Of a DNA stretch of 64,000 bases, positions 48,493 through 56,321 are shown in pieces. A model generated the notes under the pieces. The model was not told the origin of the DNA, did not search any database, and saw only the letters and a program-made list of their open reading frames with translations. This DNA comes from Bradyrhizobium sp. BR 10289 (GTDB taxonomy: Bacteria > Pseudomonadota > Alphaproteobacteria > Rhizobiales > Xanthobacteraceae). Each line of letters opens with the position of its first letter. Position 1 is the stretch's first letter. The position numbers and the translations under genes were made by a program. The DNA lies in assembly GCF_019455385.1 (NCBI RefSeq), contig NZ_JACOFR010000012.1, forward strand, positions 1 to 64,000. Direction: 5' to 3'.

Positions 48493-49677
48493 GTGCGCGC
48501 GACGGTAAACTTCCCGGCTCACGGCGGTCCGGCGTTGCCGCCGTCCATGCTGTTCAGGAATCTGTCGTCATCGGCAGCTGACGGCGCGCTGTCGCCGAGC
48601 GATCACATCCTCTTCAAGCGACGCGGCACGAACAAGCTGCGCGTCGGCGGCTTCATCTGCTGCACGGGATCGCCGGGCATCTGGGGGCCCTGCGCGACCA
48701 ATTCTGCGCAGCTCGCCGTCGCCGAGATCAACAAGCGTGGCGGCATCCTCGGTCGCGAGGTCGAGTTTTCCGTCTACGACGTCGGTGGCCCCCTGGACGA
48801 GGTGCTGAACCGCGCCGAGCAGGCGATCGCCTTCGACGAGCTCGATCTCATCGTCGGCCTGCATACCAGCGCGGTCCGCGTCGCCTTGCGCGACATCACC
48901 ACGCGGCATCGCATCCCCTATATCTACACGCCCGTCTATGAAGGCGGCGAACGAACGCCGGGCGTGATGGCGATCGGCGAGACGCCGCGCTGGCAGAGCC
49001 GGCCGTCCATCCACTGGCTGGCGGATGTCAAGAAAGCAAAGCGCTGGTACCTGATCGGCAGCGATTACGTCTGGCCCTGGCAGTCACACCGTGCCGTGAA
49101 GAACTACATCAAGGAGACCGGCGGACACGTCGTCGGCGAGGAGTTCGTTCCGCTCGGCGAGGACAATCACGAGCCGCATCTGGCGCGCATCCGCGCCGCG
49201 CGGCCGGACGTGGTGCTGATCTCGCTGATCGGCACCGACAGCAGCACCTTCAATCGTGCCTTCGGCGAATGCGGGCTCGGCGCAACCACGCTACGGCTGG
49301 CAGGCGCCATGGACGACACCGTGCTGCTCGGCGTCGGCGCCGACAACAGCGAGAACATGTTCTGCGCCTCCGGCTATTTCACCGGCACCGGCGCTTGCGC
49401 CAATGACGATTTCCAGAGCCGCTATCGCGCGATGTTCGGACCGAACGCGCCGCCGATCGGTTCGGTCGGGCAGTCCGGCTACGAAGGCATGCGCTTTCTC
49501 GAAGCGGTGGCCAACAAGGCGGGCTCGTTGGCGATGGGGCCGATGCTCGCAGCCGGCCGCAACATTGTTTACAGCGGCGCCCGCGGACCGGTCACCGTCC
49601 GCAACGGATACGTGCGCATGCCGATGCATCTCGCCGAGGCCGACGGTCTCGATTTCAAGCTGATCAAGCCGATCTGA
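48493..49677 (+). CDS. Cytoplasmic AmiC-like ligand-binding protein (periplasmic-binding fold, no signal peptide)
   Basis: A protein of about 394 residues with the type I periplasmic-binding-protein fold (LRVGGFICCTGSPGIWG; INKRGGILGREVEFSVYD; IPYIYTPVYEGGERTP; WYLIGSDYVWPWQSHRA; RAARPDVVLISLIGTDSS). It resembles AmiC, the cytoplasmic amide sensor of Pseudomonas, and is a paralogue of the Tat-exported receptor four genes on. Neither possible start (GTG 48493, AGGAG five bases ahead, preferred; ATG 48547, no Shine-Dalgarno) gives a signal peptide. It is therefore probably an intracellular sensor rather than a transport receptor. First gene of the operon, divergent from marR. Confidence 0.82.
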   Translation: MRATVNFPAHGGPALPPSMLFRNLSSSAADGALSPSDHILFKRRGTNKLRVGGFICCTGSPGIWGPCATNSAQLAVAEINKRGGILGREVEFSVYDVGGPLDEVLNRAEQAIAFDELDLIVGLHTSAVRVALRDITTRHRIPYIYTPVYEGGERTPGVMAIGETPRWQSRPSIHWLADVKKAKRWYLIGSDYVWPWQSHRAVKNYIKETGGHVVGEEFVPLGEDNHEPHLARIRAARPDVVLISLIGTDSSTFNRAFGECGLGATTLRLAGAMDDTVLLGVGADNSENMFCASGYFTGTGACANDDFQSRYRAMFGPNAPPIGSVGQSGYEGMRFLEAVANKAGSLAMGPMLAAGRNIVYSGARGPVTVRNGYVRMPMHLAEADGLDFKLIKPI

Positions 49678-49719
49678 CGCGCGGCAAATCCGCGGGCGGC
49701 CCGCAAGCGCAAAATAATA

Positions 49720-49740
49720 CTTGAAAAGGAAAATATTTCC
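49720..49740 (+). promoter_or_regulatory. AT-rich element before the amidase gene
   Basis: CTTGAA...ATATTTCC matches 14 of 21 positions of 48386-48406, with both ends conserved. It includes GGAAA-ATA-TTTCC. Possibly a second promoter or operator inside the operon. Confidence 0.35.
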
Positions 49741-49827
49741 GTTTTGAATGTTTCGGCGAGGCCGGTGGTGCATCGCGCCGGGGCGGCCGCGCCCGATTTT
49801 CGTTGCAAGAAACTTCAGGAGAGCGCC

Positions 49828-51342
49828 GTGACAGTTGTCCTTCCAACACAAGCCCAGCTTCGCAGTGTCGCCGACCAGTGCGGTCTTTCACTGTCCGACG
49901 ACGATGTCGCCTCGTTCCGCGGCCTGATGCGGGGCTCGATCGAAGCCTACAATCTCGTCGGCGCGATGCCCGACGAGGTGCCGGAGGTGAAATATCCCCG
50001 CACGCCGGGCTACCGGCCCTCGCCGGAGGAAAACCCGCGCAACGCCTGGTATCGCAAGTCGACCGTGAAGGGCGCCGCAAGCGGGAAGCTGAAGGGTAAG
50101 ACTGTCGCGCTCAAAGACAACATCATGCTCGCCGGCGTTCCCATGATGAACGGCTCGGCGACACTCGAGGGCTACATCCCCGATTTCGACGCCACGGTCG
50201 TCACGCGCATCCTGGACGCCGGTGGGGAAATCGTCGGAAAGACCCATTGTGAATCCTTCTGCATGTCCGGCGGCAGCCACACCGGCGCGGTCGGCGCGGT
50301 GCATAATCCCTACAAGATGGGCTATTCGGCCGGGGGCTCGTCCTCGGGCAGTGGTGTCGTCGTCGCGCTTGGCGAAGCCGACATGGCGATGGGCGGCGAC
50401 CAGGGCGGCTCGATCCGGATGCCGTCCTCGTTCTGCGGCACCTACGGCATGAAGCCGACCTGGGGCCTCGTGCCCTATACCGGGATCATGCCGATCGAGA
50501 TCTTCGTCGATCACACCGGCCCGATGACGGCGACCGTCGCCGATAATGCGCTGCTGCTCGAAGTGCTTGCCGGTGACGACGGCTACGATCCGCGCATCAA
50601 GGCGCCGAAGGTCGAAGAATACACCAAGGCGCTCGGCCAGGGCGTCAAGGGCATGAAGATCGGAATTCTCAAGGAGGGTTTTGAGCAGCCGACCGCGGAA
50701 GCCGCAGTGAATGAAAGCGTCCGTGAGGCCGCCAAGCGCTTCAAGGACCTTGGCGCCACCGTCGAGACCGTCTCGATCCCCATGCACATGGTCGGACCCG
50801 CGATCTGGACCCCGATCGGCACCGAGGGCATGACCCAGACCATGATGTATGGCGATGGCTATGGCCTGAGCCGGTCCGATCTCTACTCGACGTCGCTGAT
50901 GGACTTCCATCGCGGCTGGCGGCGGCAGGCGGATTCGCTGTCCGAGACCACAAAGCTGTTCCTCCTGCTCGGCACTTACATCAACAACAATTTCGGCCCC
51001 CGCTATTACGGAAAGGCGCTCAACATCTCGCGGCGCCTGACCGCGGCCTATGACAAGGCCTTCAGGGATTACGATCTGCTTCTGCTGCCGACAACGCCGA
51101 TGAAAGCCCCCAAGCTGCCGGAGTCCAATGCCAGCCGCGAGGAATACGTTGCGCGCGCGCTCGAGATGATCTCGAACACCGCGCCGTTCGACATCACCCA
51201 TCACCCCGCGATGTCGCTGCCCTGCGGCATGGTCGACGGCCTGCCGGTCGGCCTGATGCTGGTGGGCCGCATGTTCGAGGAATCCACCATCTACCGCGCC
51301 GCGCATGCGTTCGAGCAGATCGGCGACTGGAAGAAGATGTGA
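49828..51342 (+). CDS. Amidase of the nitrile-pathway type
   Basis: A 504-residue amidase-signature enzyme. The triad is Lys in GKTVALKDNIMLAG, cis-Ser in YSAGGSSSGSG and Ser in GGDQGGSIRMPSSFCGTYG. The GGDQGGSIR...KPTWGLVPYTGI sequence is characteristic of the aliphatic/enantioselective amidases found with nitrile hydratases, which turn short amides into acid and ammonia. The start is GTG 49828 with AGGAG six bases ahead. Enclosed between the AmiC-like sensor and the importer genes, so it most likely hydrolyses the amide the importer brings in. No nitrile hydratase is nearby. Confidence 0.92.
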   Translation: MTVVLPTQAQLRSVADQCGLSLSDDDVASFRGLMRGSIEAYNLVGAMPDEVPEVKYPRTPGYRPSPEENPRNAWYRKSTVKGAASGKLKGKTVALKDNIMLAGVPMMNGSATLEGYIPDFDATVVTRILDAGGEIVGKTHCESFCMSGGSHTGAVGAVHNPYKMGYSAGGSSSGSGVVVALGEADMAMGGDQGGSIRMPSSFCGTYGMKPTWGLVPYTGIMPIEIFVDHTGPMTATVADNALLLEVLAGDDGYDPRIKAPKVEEYTKALGQGVKGMKIGILKEGFEQPTAEAAVNESVREAAKRFKDLGATVETVSIPMHMVGPAIWTPIGTEGMTQTMMYGDGYGLSRSDLYSTSLMDFHRGWRRQADSLSETTKLFLLLGTYINNNFGPRYYGKALNISRRLTAAYDKAFRDYDLLLLPTTPMKAPKLPESNASREEYVARALEMISNTAPFDITHHPAMSLPCGMVDGLPVGLMLVGRMFEESTIYRAAHAFEQIGDWKKM

Positions 51343-51378
51343 GAGGAGAATTCATGCAGACGGACGGAACACCATTGC

Positions 51379-52236
51379 ATGGCTAATGCGTTCGTCGCGG
51401 CCTTCGAGATCCTGAGCTTCGGCGCGATCATCGTCCTGATCGTGCTGGGGCTCGGGATCATCGCCAGCATGATGGGCATCTTCAACTTTGCGCAAGGCGA
51501 GTTCGTCTTGCTCGGAGCCTACATCACCTATCTCGCCTATTCCAAGGGATTGCCGATCTGGGCCGGCATGGTCGCCGCGCCCTTCGTGGTCGGCGCGCTC
51601 GGCTTCGTGCTGGAGGCGTTGATCATTCGCAGGTTCTACGCCGCACCGATCGTGGCCATGCTCGGCACCTATGCGCTGGGCCTGATCATTCGCGAGGCCG
51701 TGCGCGGGCTGATCGGCGGTTTCTATCTCACCGTTCCCGAGCCGATCGGCGGCTCTATCGACATCGGCACCATTCACATCTCGGCTTGGCGCTTCACCAT
51801 CATCGTCATCACGCTGCTGGTGATGGCGGGCTGTTATCTGCTGCTGTCGCGCACCAACTTTGGTCTGCGCATGCGCGCCACGCTGGAGAACCCGGCTCTG
51901 GCGCGCGCCTCGGGCATTTCCACGCCCGTGATGTATGGCGCGACCTTCGCGTTCGGCTCGGCGCTCGCCGGGCTTGCCGGTGCGCTGATCGTTCCCGTGT
52001 TCAGCCTCTACGCGGATCTGGGCCTGCGCTTCCTGATCCAGGGCTTTGTCGCGGTGATGGTCGGCGGCGTCGGCTCATTCATCGGGCCGGTCGCGGGTGC
52101 CGGCGTCATCGGCACGCTCAGTGCCGCGCTGCCATGGATCATCGCGCCCGTTGTCGCTGACGTTCTCGTCTTCGTTCTCGCCATTGCCTTCATCAAATTC
52201 CGGCCACAGGGCCTCATCGCTGGAAAAGGGGTTTAG
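51379..52236 (+). CDS. ABC transporter permease, LivH/UrtB type
   Basis: A 285-residue inner-membrane permease with about eight helices and the LivH-family marks GLGIIASMMGIFNFAQGEFVLLGAY (near residue 35) and RMRATLENPALARASGI, the cytoplasmic coupling loop. First permease of the importer. It follows the amidase gene by 36 bp and is followed 2 bp later by the binding-protein gene. Confidence 0.93.
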   Translation: MANAFVAAFEILSFGAIIVLIVLGLGIIASMMGIFNFAQGEFVLLGAYITYLAYSKGLPIWAGMVAAPFVVGALGFVLEALIIRRFYAAPIVAMLGTYALGLIIREAVRGLIGGFYLTVPEPIGGSIDIGTIHISAWRFTIIVITLLVMAGCYLLLSRTNFGLRMRATLENPALARASGISTPVMYGATFAFGSALAGLAGALIVPVFSLYADLGLRFLIQGFVAVMVGGVGSFIGPVAGAGVIGTLSAALPWIIAPVVADVLVFVLAIAFIKFRPQGLIAGKGV

Positions 52237-52238
52237 TC

Positions 52239-53456
52239 ATGTTCGATCGTACTCAGCTCTCACGTCGCCGTTTCCTCTCCAATTTCGCCTTTGCGTCCGG
52301 TGCGGTCGCAACCGGCGTCGGCAGCTGGGTGATCCCGGCGCCCTGGGCCAACGCAGCTGAAGCCCCGATCAAGGTCGGCATTGCCACCGACCTCACGGGC
52401 CCGATCGCCTATGCCGGCAATGCCGACGCCAATGTCGCGAAAATGGTGATCAAGGAGATCAATGCGGCCGGCGGCCTGCTCGGCCGTCCGCTCGAGCTCT
52501 ATATCGAGGACACGGCGTCGAACGAGTCCGTTGCCGTCGGCAATGTGCGTAAGCTGATCCAGCGCGACAAGGTGGACATGGTGCTGGGCGGCATCACCTC
52601 GTCCATGCGCAACGCGATCAAGGACCCGATCGTGGCGCGCGGCAAGACACTCTACATCTATCCGCAGCTCTATGAGGGCAAGGAGTGCACGCCCTATCTG
52701 TTCTGCACCGGCCCGACGCCGGCGCAGCAGTGCGACGAGTTTATTCCATGGCTGATCAAGAACGGCGGCAAGAAATTTGCGCTGCCGAGCGCCAACTATG
52801 TCTGGCCGCACACGCTCAACGTCTATGCCCGCAAGGTGATCGAATCCAATGGCGGCGAGGTCGTGTTCGAGGAATATTACCCGCTCGACCAGGTCGATTT
52901 CTCCGCGACCGTCAACCGCATCATCTCCAACAAGGTCGACGTCGTCTTCAACACCGTCATCCCGCCCGGTGTCGGCCCGTTCTTCAAGCAGCTCTATGAA
53001 GCGGGTTTCCTCAAGAACGGCGGGCGTCTCGCTTGCGTCTACTATGACGAGAACACGCTCAACATCAACCAGGCGAGCGAAATCGAAGGCCTTGCCAGCT
53101 GTCTCGACTATTTCAAGGTGCTGACCAAGGAGAACCCGTTCGACGCCAAGATCCAGGCAGCTTACGAGAAGGATTTTCCGGGTAACTTCCTGTTCGCAGC
53201 CGGCAGCGCCGCGACCGGCACCTATCGCGGCCTCAAGCTGTGGGAAGCGGCCGTCAAGGAAGCTGGCAAGATCGACCGCGAGTCCGTGGCGGCTGCGCTC
53301 GATCACGCGAAGATCGCGGAAGGTCCGGGTGGACCCGCCGAGATGGTACCGGGCAAGCGGCACTGCAAGATGAAGATGTACACGGCGGTCGCCAAGGGGG
53401 GGAACTACGAGATCGTCGCGCGCAGCAACGGGCTCGTCGATCCCAAGGAATGCTGA
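52239..53456 (+). CDS. ABC transporter substrate-binding protein, urea/short-chain amide type, Tat-exported
   Basis: A 405-residue periplasmic receptor with a twin-arginine signal (LSRRRFLSNFAFASG, cleavage near ANAAEA). The binding fold contains GIATDLTGPIAYAG, INAAGGLLGRPLELYIEDTAS, TLYIYPQLYEGKECTPYLF and SANYVWPHTLNVYA. The YEG-ECTP and NYVWP motifs ally it with UrtA/FmdD/AmiC receptors for urea and short amides rather than with leucine-binding proteins. A 29-bp palindrome follows directly. The exact ligand is not known. Confidence 0.92.
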   Translation: MFDRTQLSRRRFLSNFAFASGAVATGVGSWVIPAPWANAAEAPIKVGIATDLTGPIAYAGNADANVAKMVIKEINAAGGLLGRPLELYIEDTASNESVAVGNVRKLIQRDKVDMVLGGITSSMRNAIKDPIVARGKTLYIYPQLYEGKECTPYLFCTGPTPAQQCDEFIPWLIKNGGKKFALPSANYVWPHTLNVYARKVIESNGGEVVFEEYYPLDQVDFSATVNRIISNKVDVVFNTVIPPGVGPFFKQLYEAGFLKNGGRLACVYYDENTLNINQASEIEGLASCLDYFKVLTKENPFDAKIQAAYEKDFPGNFLFAAGSAATGTYRGLKLWEAAVKEAGKIDRESVAAALDHAKIAEGPGGPAEMVPGKRHCKMKMYTAVAKGGNYEIVARSNGLVDPKEC

Positions 53457-53458
53457 TC

Positions 53459-53487
53459 TTCACCTCTCCCCGTCGGGGAGAGGTGAA
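53459..53487. repeat. Palindrome between binding-protein and permease genes
   Basis: A 14-bp perfect inverted repeat, TTCACCTCTCCCCG with its complement around a single T. Same CTCTCCCCG family as the cluster at 10593-10731. Its place after the receptor gene could stabilise the upstream mRNA and give the receptor higher expression, as REP elements do in other importer operons. Confidence 0.75.
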
Positions 53488-53533
53488 CCCCGCCGTTGTT
53501 CGTGCGCCTGACTCTCACGATGTTTAACTCGGA

Positions 53534-54628
53534 ATGATGAAGTCGATGAGTGTGGTAAGAGAGGCCATCGCCGGCGACGAAACGGACGACGGGATGGTTG
53601 AACGCGTGGCGGCGGGAGAGGCTGGGAAACCGGTCGAGGCAGGCCGAAACGTCCTGCCGATCGTCGAGGGCGTCGTGCTGGTCGCGGCGCTGCTCGCGCC
53701 GCTGGTGCTGCAGGACTACCTCACCGTGTTCGCGACGCGCGTGGTCATCCTCGCGCTGTTCGCGCTGTCGTTCGATCTGGTCTGGGGCTATGCCGGCATC
53801 ATGAGCTTCGGCCAGGCCCTGTTCTTCGGCTCGGCCGGCTACGGCGTCGCGCTGCTCGCGCGGGACCTCGACATCACCAACATCTTCCTGGTGCTGCCGG
53901 CGGGAACGCTGATCGGATTGACCTTCTCGCTGTTGCTCGGTGGCTTCCTGCTGCTGGGCCGCCATCCCTCCAGCGTGATCTTCGTCTCGCTCGGCACGCT
54001 CACCGGCTCCTACGCCGCCGACCGCCTCGCGCGCGGCTGGTATTATCTCGGCGGCCAGAACGGCATTCCCTCGATCGCGCCGATGACACTGGGTGCCTAC
54101 GAATTCTCGGAAGGTCCGGCGTTCTATTATCTCGTCCTCGGCATTCTCGTCGTGGTCTATCTGCTTTGTCGCTTCCTGGTGCGCTCGCAGTTTGGCCTCG
54201 CGCTCGCCGGCCTTCGCGAGAACGAGCAGCGCATCGCCTTCTTCGGCTACAAGGCGCAGCATCTGAAGGCCATCATCTTCACGATCGGTGGTGCCGTCGC
54301 CGGCCTTGCCGGCAGCCTCTACGCCTTCCACGAGGGCTTCGTCTGGCCCAACATGGTCGGCGTCGTGGTCTCGACGCAGGTGGTGCTTTATGTGCTGTTC
54401 GGCGGCTCCGGCACGCTGATCGGGGCAGTCATCGGCGCGGTCATCGTCGAGGGCGTCAGCTTCTGGCTCTCGGACAATTATCGCGACATCTGGCCGATTA
54501 TCCTCGGTGTTCTGCTGCTGCTCGTGATCCTGTTCCGCCCGTTGGGCCTGATCAGCTTTGTGCTCGGCGAGCGCGAACGCGTCGGCAGCTTCGGGGCCAA
54601 GATCAAGGAGGCGCGCAATGCTCCTTGA
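53534..54628 (+). CDS. ABC transporter permease, LivM/UrtC type
   Basis: A 364-residue second permease. A hydrophilic N-terminal tail of about 45 residues precedes about ten helices. LivM marks are FDLVWGYAGIMSFGQALFFG (near residue 78) and GLALAGLRENEQRIAFFGYKAQHLK. The end overlaps the start of the first ATPase gene by 11 bp, so translation is coupled. Confidence 0.93.
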   Translation: MMKSMSVVREAIAGDETDDGMVERVAAGEAGKPVEAGRNVLPIVEGVVLVAALLAPLVLQDYLTVFATRVVILALFALSFDLVWGYAGIMSFGQALFFGSAGYGVALLARDLDITNIFLVLPAGTLIGLTFSLLLGGFLLLGRHPSSVIFVSLGTLTGSYAADRLARGWYYLGGQNGIPSIAPMTLGAYEFSEGPAFYYLVLGILVVVYLLCRFLVRSQFGLALAGLRENEQRIAFFGYKAQHLKAIIFTIGGAVAGLAGSLYAFHEGFVWPNMVGVVVSTQVVLYVLFGGSGTLIGAVIGAVIVEGVSFWLSDNYRDIWPIILGVLLLLVILFRPLGLISFVLGERERVGSFGAKIKEARNAP

Positions 54629-55349
54629 AGCCGCTGGCATCAAGAAAGTCTTCGGCAAGCTCACCGCGCTCGATGGCGCCGCGCTCACCGTCGGCGAGAA
54701 CGAGTTTCACGGCCTGATCGGCCCGAATGGCTCCGGCAAGAGCACGCTGATGAAGTGCATCGCCGGCGCCGAAGTGCCGACACAGGGCAAGGTCAGCTTC
54801 GTCAACACCGACATCACCGCGTTCACGCCGACCGAGCGTGCGCGGGCCGGCATGAGCCTGAAATTCCAGATCACGTCCGTGCTGCCGTCGCTGACGCTCT
54901 ACGACAACATCCTGCTGGCGCTGCAGGCGCAGTCCTCGCTGTTCGACCTGGTGTTCTCGCGCACGCGGGGCACGCTGCACGATCAGGTCATGACCATGCT
55001 GACGCAGTTCCGCCTTGCCGATCGCGCCTTCGATCCCGCCGCCGCGCTGTCGCACGGCCAGCAGCAATGGCTGGAGATCGCGATGGCGCTCGCGGGAAAA
55101 CCGAAGCTTCTGCTGCTCGACGAGCCGACCGGCGGCATGAGCCTGGAGGAGCGCCGCGTCACCGGTGAATTGCTCCAGCCGATCAAGCAGCATTGCTCGC
55201 TCGTCATCGTCGAGCACGACCTCGATTTCATCCGCGACATCTGCGATCGCCTCACCGTGCTCGACCAGGGCAAGGTGCTGGCATCGGGCACGGTGTCCGA
55301 GATCCAGGCCAACACATCCGTTCAGGAGATTTATCTGCGCCGTGCCTGA
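54618..55349 (+). CDS. ABC transporter ATP-binding protein, LivG/UrtD type
   Basis: A 243-residue ATPase: Walker A GPNGSGKST (residues about 35-43), Q-loop region KFQITSVLPSLTLYDN, signature LSHGQQQWLEIAMAL (LSHGQQQ as in UrtD rather than LSYGQQR of LivG), Walker B LLLLDEPTGGMS and switch His in VIVEHDLDF. AAGGAGG precedes the ATG. Confidence 0.93.
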   Translation: MLLEAAGIKKVFGKLTALDGAALTVGENEFHGLIGPNGSGKSTLMKCIAGAEVPTQGKVSFVNTDITAFTPTERARAGMSLKFQITSVLPSLTLYDNILLALQAQSSLFDLVFSRTRGTLHDQVMTMLTQFRLADRAFDPAAALSHGQQQWLEIAMALAGKPKLLLLDEPTGGMSLEERRVTGELLQPIKQHCSLVIVEHDLDFIRDICDRLTVLDQGKVLASGTVSEIQANTSVQEIYLRRA

Positions 55350-56037
55350 ATTTTTGGACATCAAGCATCTCGACGCCGGCTACGGCCGCAGCCAGGTCCT
55401 GTTCGACGTCACCCTCGGCATTCCCTGGCGCGGCGGCGTCGCCGTGCTCGGCCGCAACGGCGCCGGCAAGACCACGCTGATGAAGACCATCGTCGGCGAG
55501 CTGCCGGCCTGGAAGGGCGAGGTCGCCTTTGACGGTCGCGACATCAGCCGCCGCGCCACCCAGGAGCGCGTCCGCGCCGGCATCGGTTATGTGCCGCAGG
55601 AACACTCGGTGTTCGCGCGTCTGTCGGTGCGCGACAATCTCGCCGTTGGTTCGCTCACCAACAAGGACGCCAACGCGGTCGACCGCGTGCTGGCCATCTT
55701 CCCCAAGCTCGGCCAGCGCCTCGACCAGCCCGCCGGCACCCTCTCCGGCGGCGAGCGCAAGATGCTCGCCATCGGCCGCGCCATGCTGGGCGATCCCAAA
55801 CTGCTGTTGCTGGACGAGCCGACCGAAGGCGTCTGGATCGGCGTGATCGAGGAGATCACCGAGCGCCTGATCGAGCTTGCGAAAGAGATCGCCGTCATCA
55901 TCGTCGAGCAGCATCTCGATTTGGCGCTACGCGTCGCGGACTACGCCTACGTGCTGGACCGCGGCCGCGTCGCGCTACAGGGGCAGGCAGGCGAGGTGAG
56001 GGGTAATCCGGAACTGATACGGTATCTGGCGCCCTAA
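55342..56037 (+). CDS. ABC transporter ATP-binding protein, LivF/UrtE type
   Basis: A 231-residue ATPase starting at GTG 55342, overlapping the previous gene by 8 bp. Walker A GRNGAGKTT (about residues 35-43), VPQEHSVFARLSVRDNLAVG, signature LSGGERKMLAIGRAM, Walker B LLLLDEPTEGVW, switch His in IIVEQHLDLAL. The segment after Walker B (EGVWIGVIEEI) differs from the usual EGIQPSII of UrtE. Last gene of the operon; its stop touches a palindromic repeat. Confidence 0.92.
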   Translation: MPEFLDIKHLDAGYGRSQVLFDVTLGIPWRGGVAVLGRNGAGKTTLMKTIVGELPAWKGEVAFDGRDISRRATQERVRAGIGYVPQEHSVFARLSVRDNLAVGSLTNKDANAVDRVLAIFPKLGQRLDQPAGTLSGGERKMLAIGRAMLGDPKLLLLDEPTEGVWIGVIEEITERLIELAKEIAVIIVEQHLDLALRVADYAYVLDRGRVALQGQAGEVRGNPELIRYLAP

Positions 56038-56137
56038 AGCATGATCCGGAAAAGTGCGAAGCGGTTTTCCGAAAGGATCATGCGCAAACAATAACCGAAA
56101 GCGCGATGACGATTCATCCTAATCTGATCGCGCTTTA
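56035..56137. repeat. RIME-like palindromic repeat
   Basis: Two nested palindromes: GCATGATCC (56039-56047) with GGATCATGC (56075-56083) around GGAAAAGTGCGAAGCGGTTTTCC, then AAAGCGCGAT (56098-56107) with ATCGCGCTTT (56127-56136). The sequence closely follows the well-known Rhizobium intergenic mosaic element. It starts at the stop codon of the last transporter gene and probably also ends that operon. Confidence 0.85.
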
Positions 56138-56321
56138 AGAGTGGCGTCACGCGAGGAGGCCGGCTCGCAATGCCGGTGAGCCATTCGAGCTTTGGTGGAG
56201 AACGCTCTCGGAGCCCGACGTAAGCACTCTGCGGTCCCCCGTAGCGGGCATGCTCGGAAAGGCTGAGGCCAGCCAGAGCATTGGCGGGCCTCTCTCGGAT
56301 GTTGCGACCAATCGGATGTCG

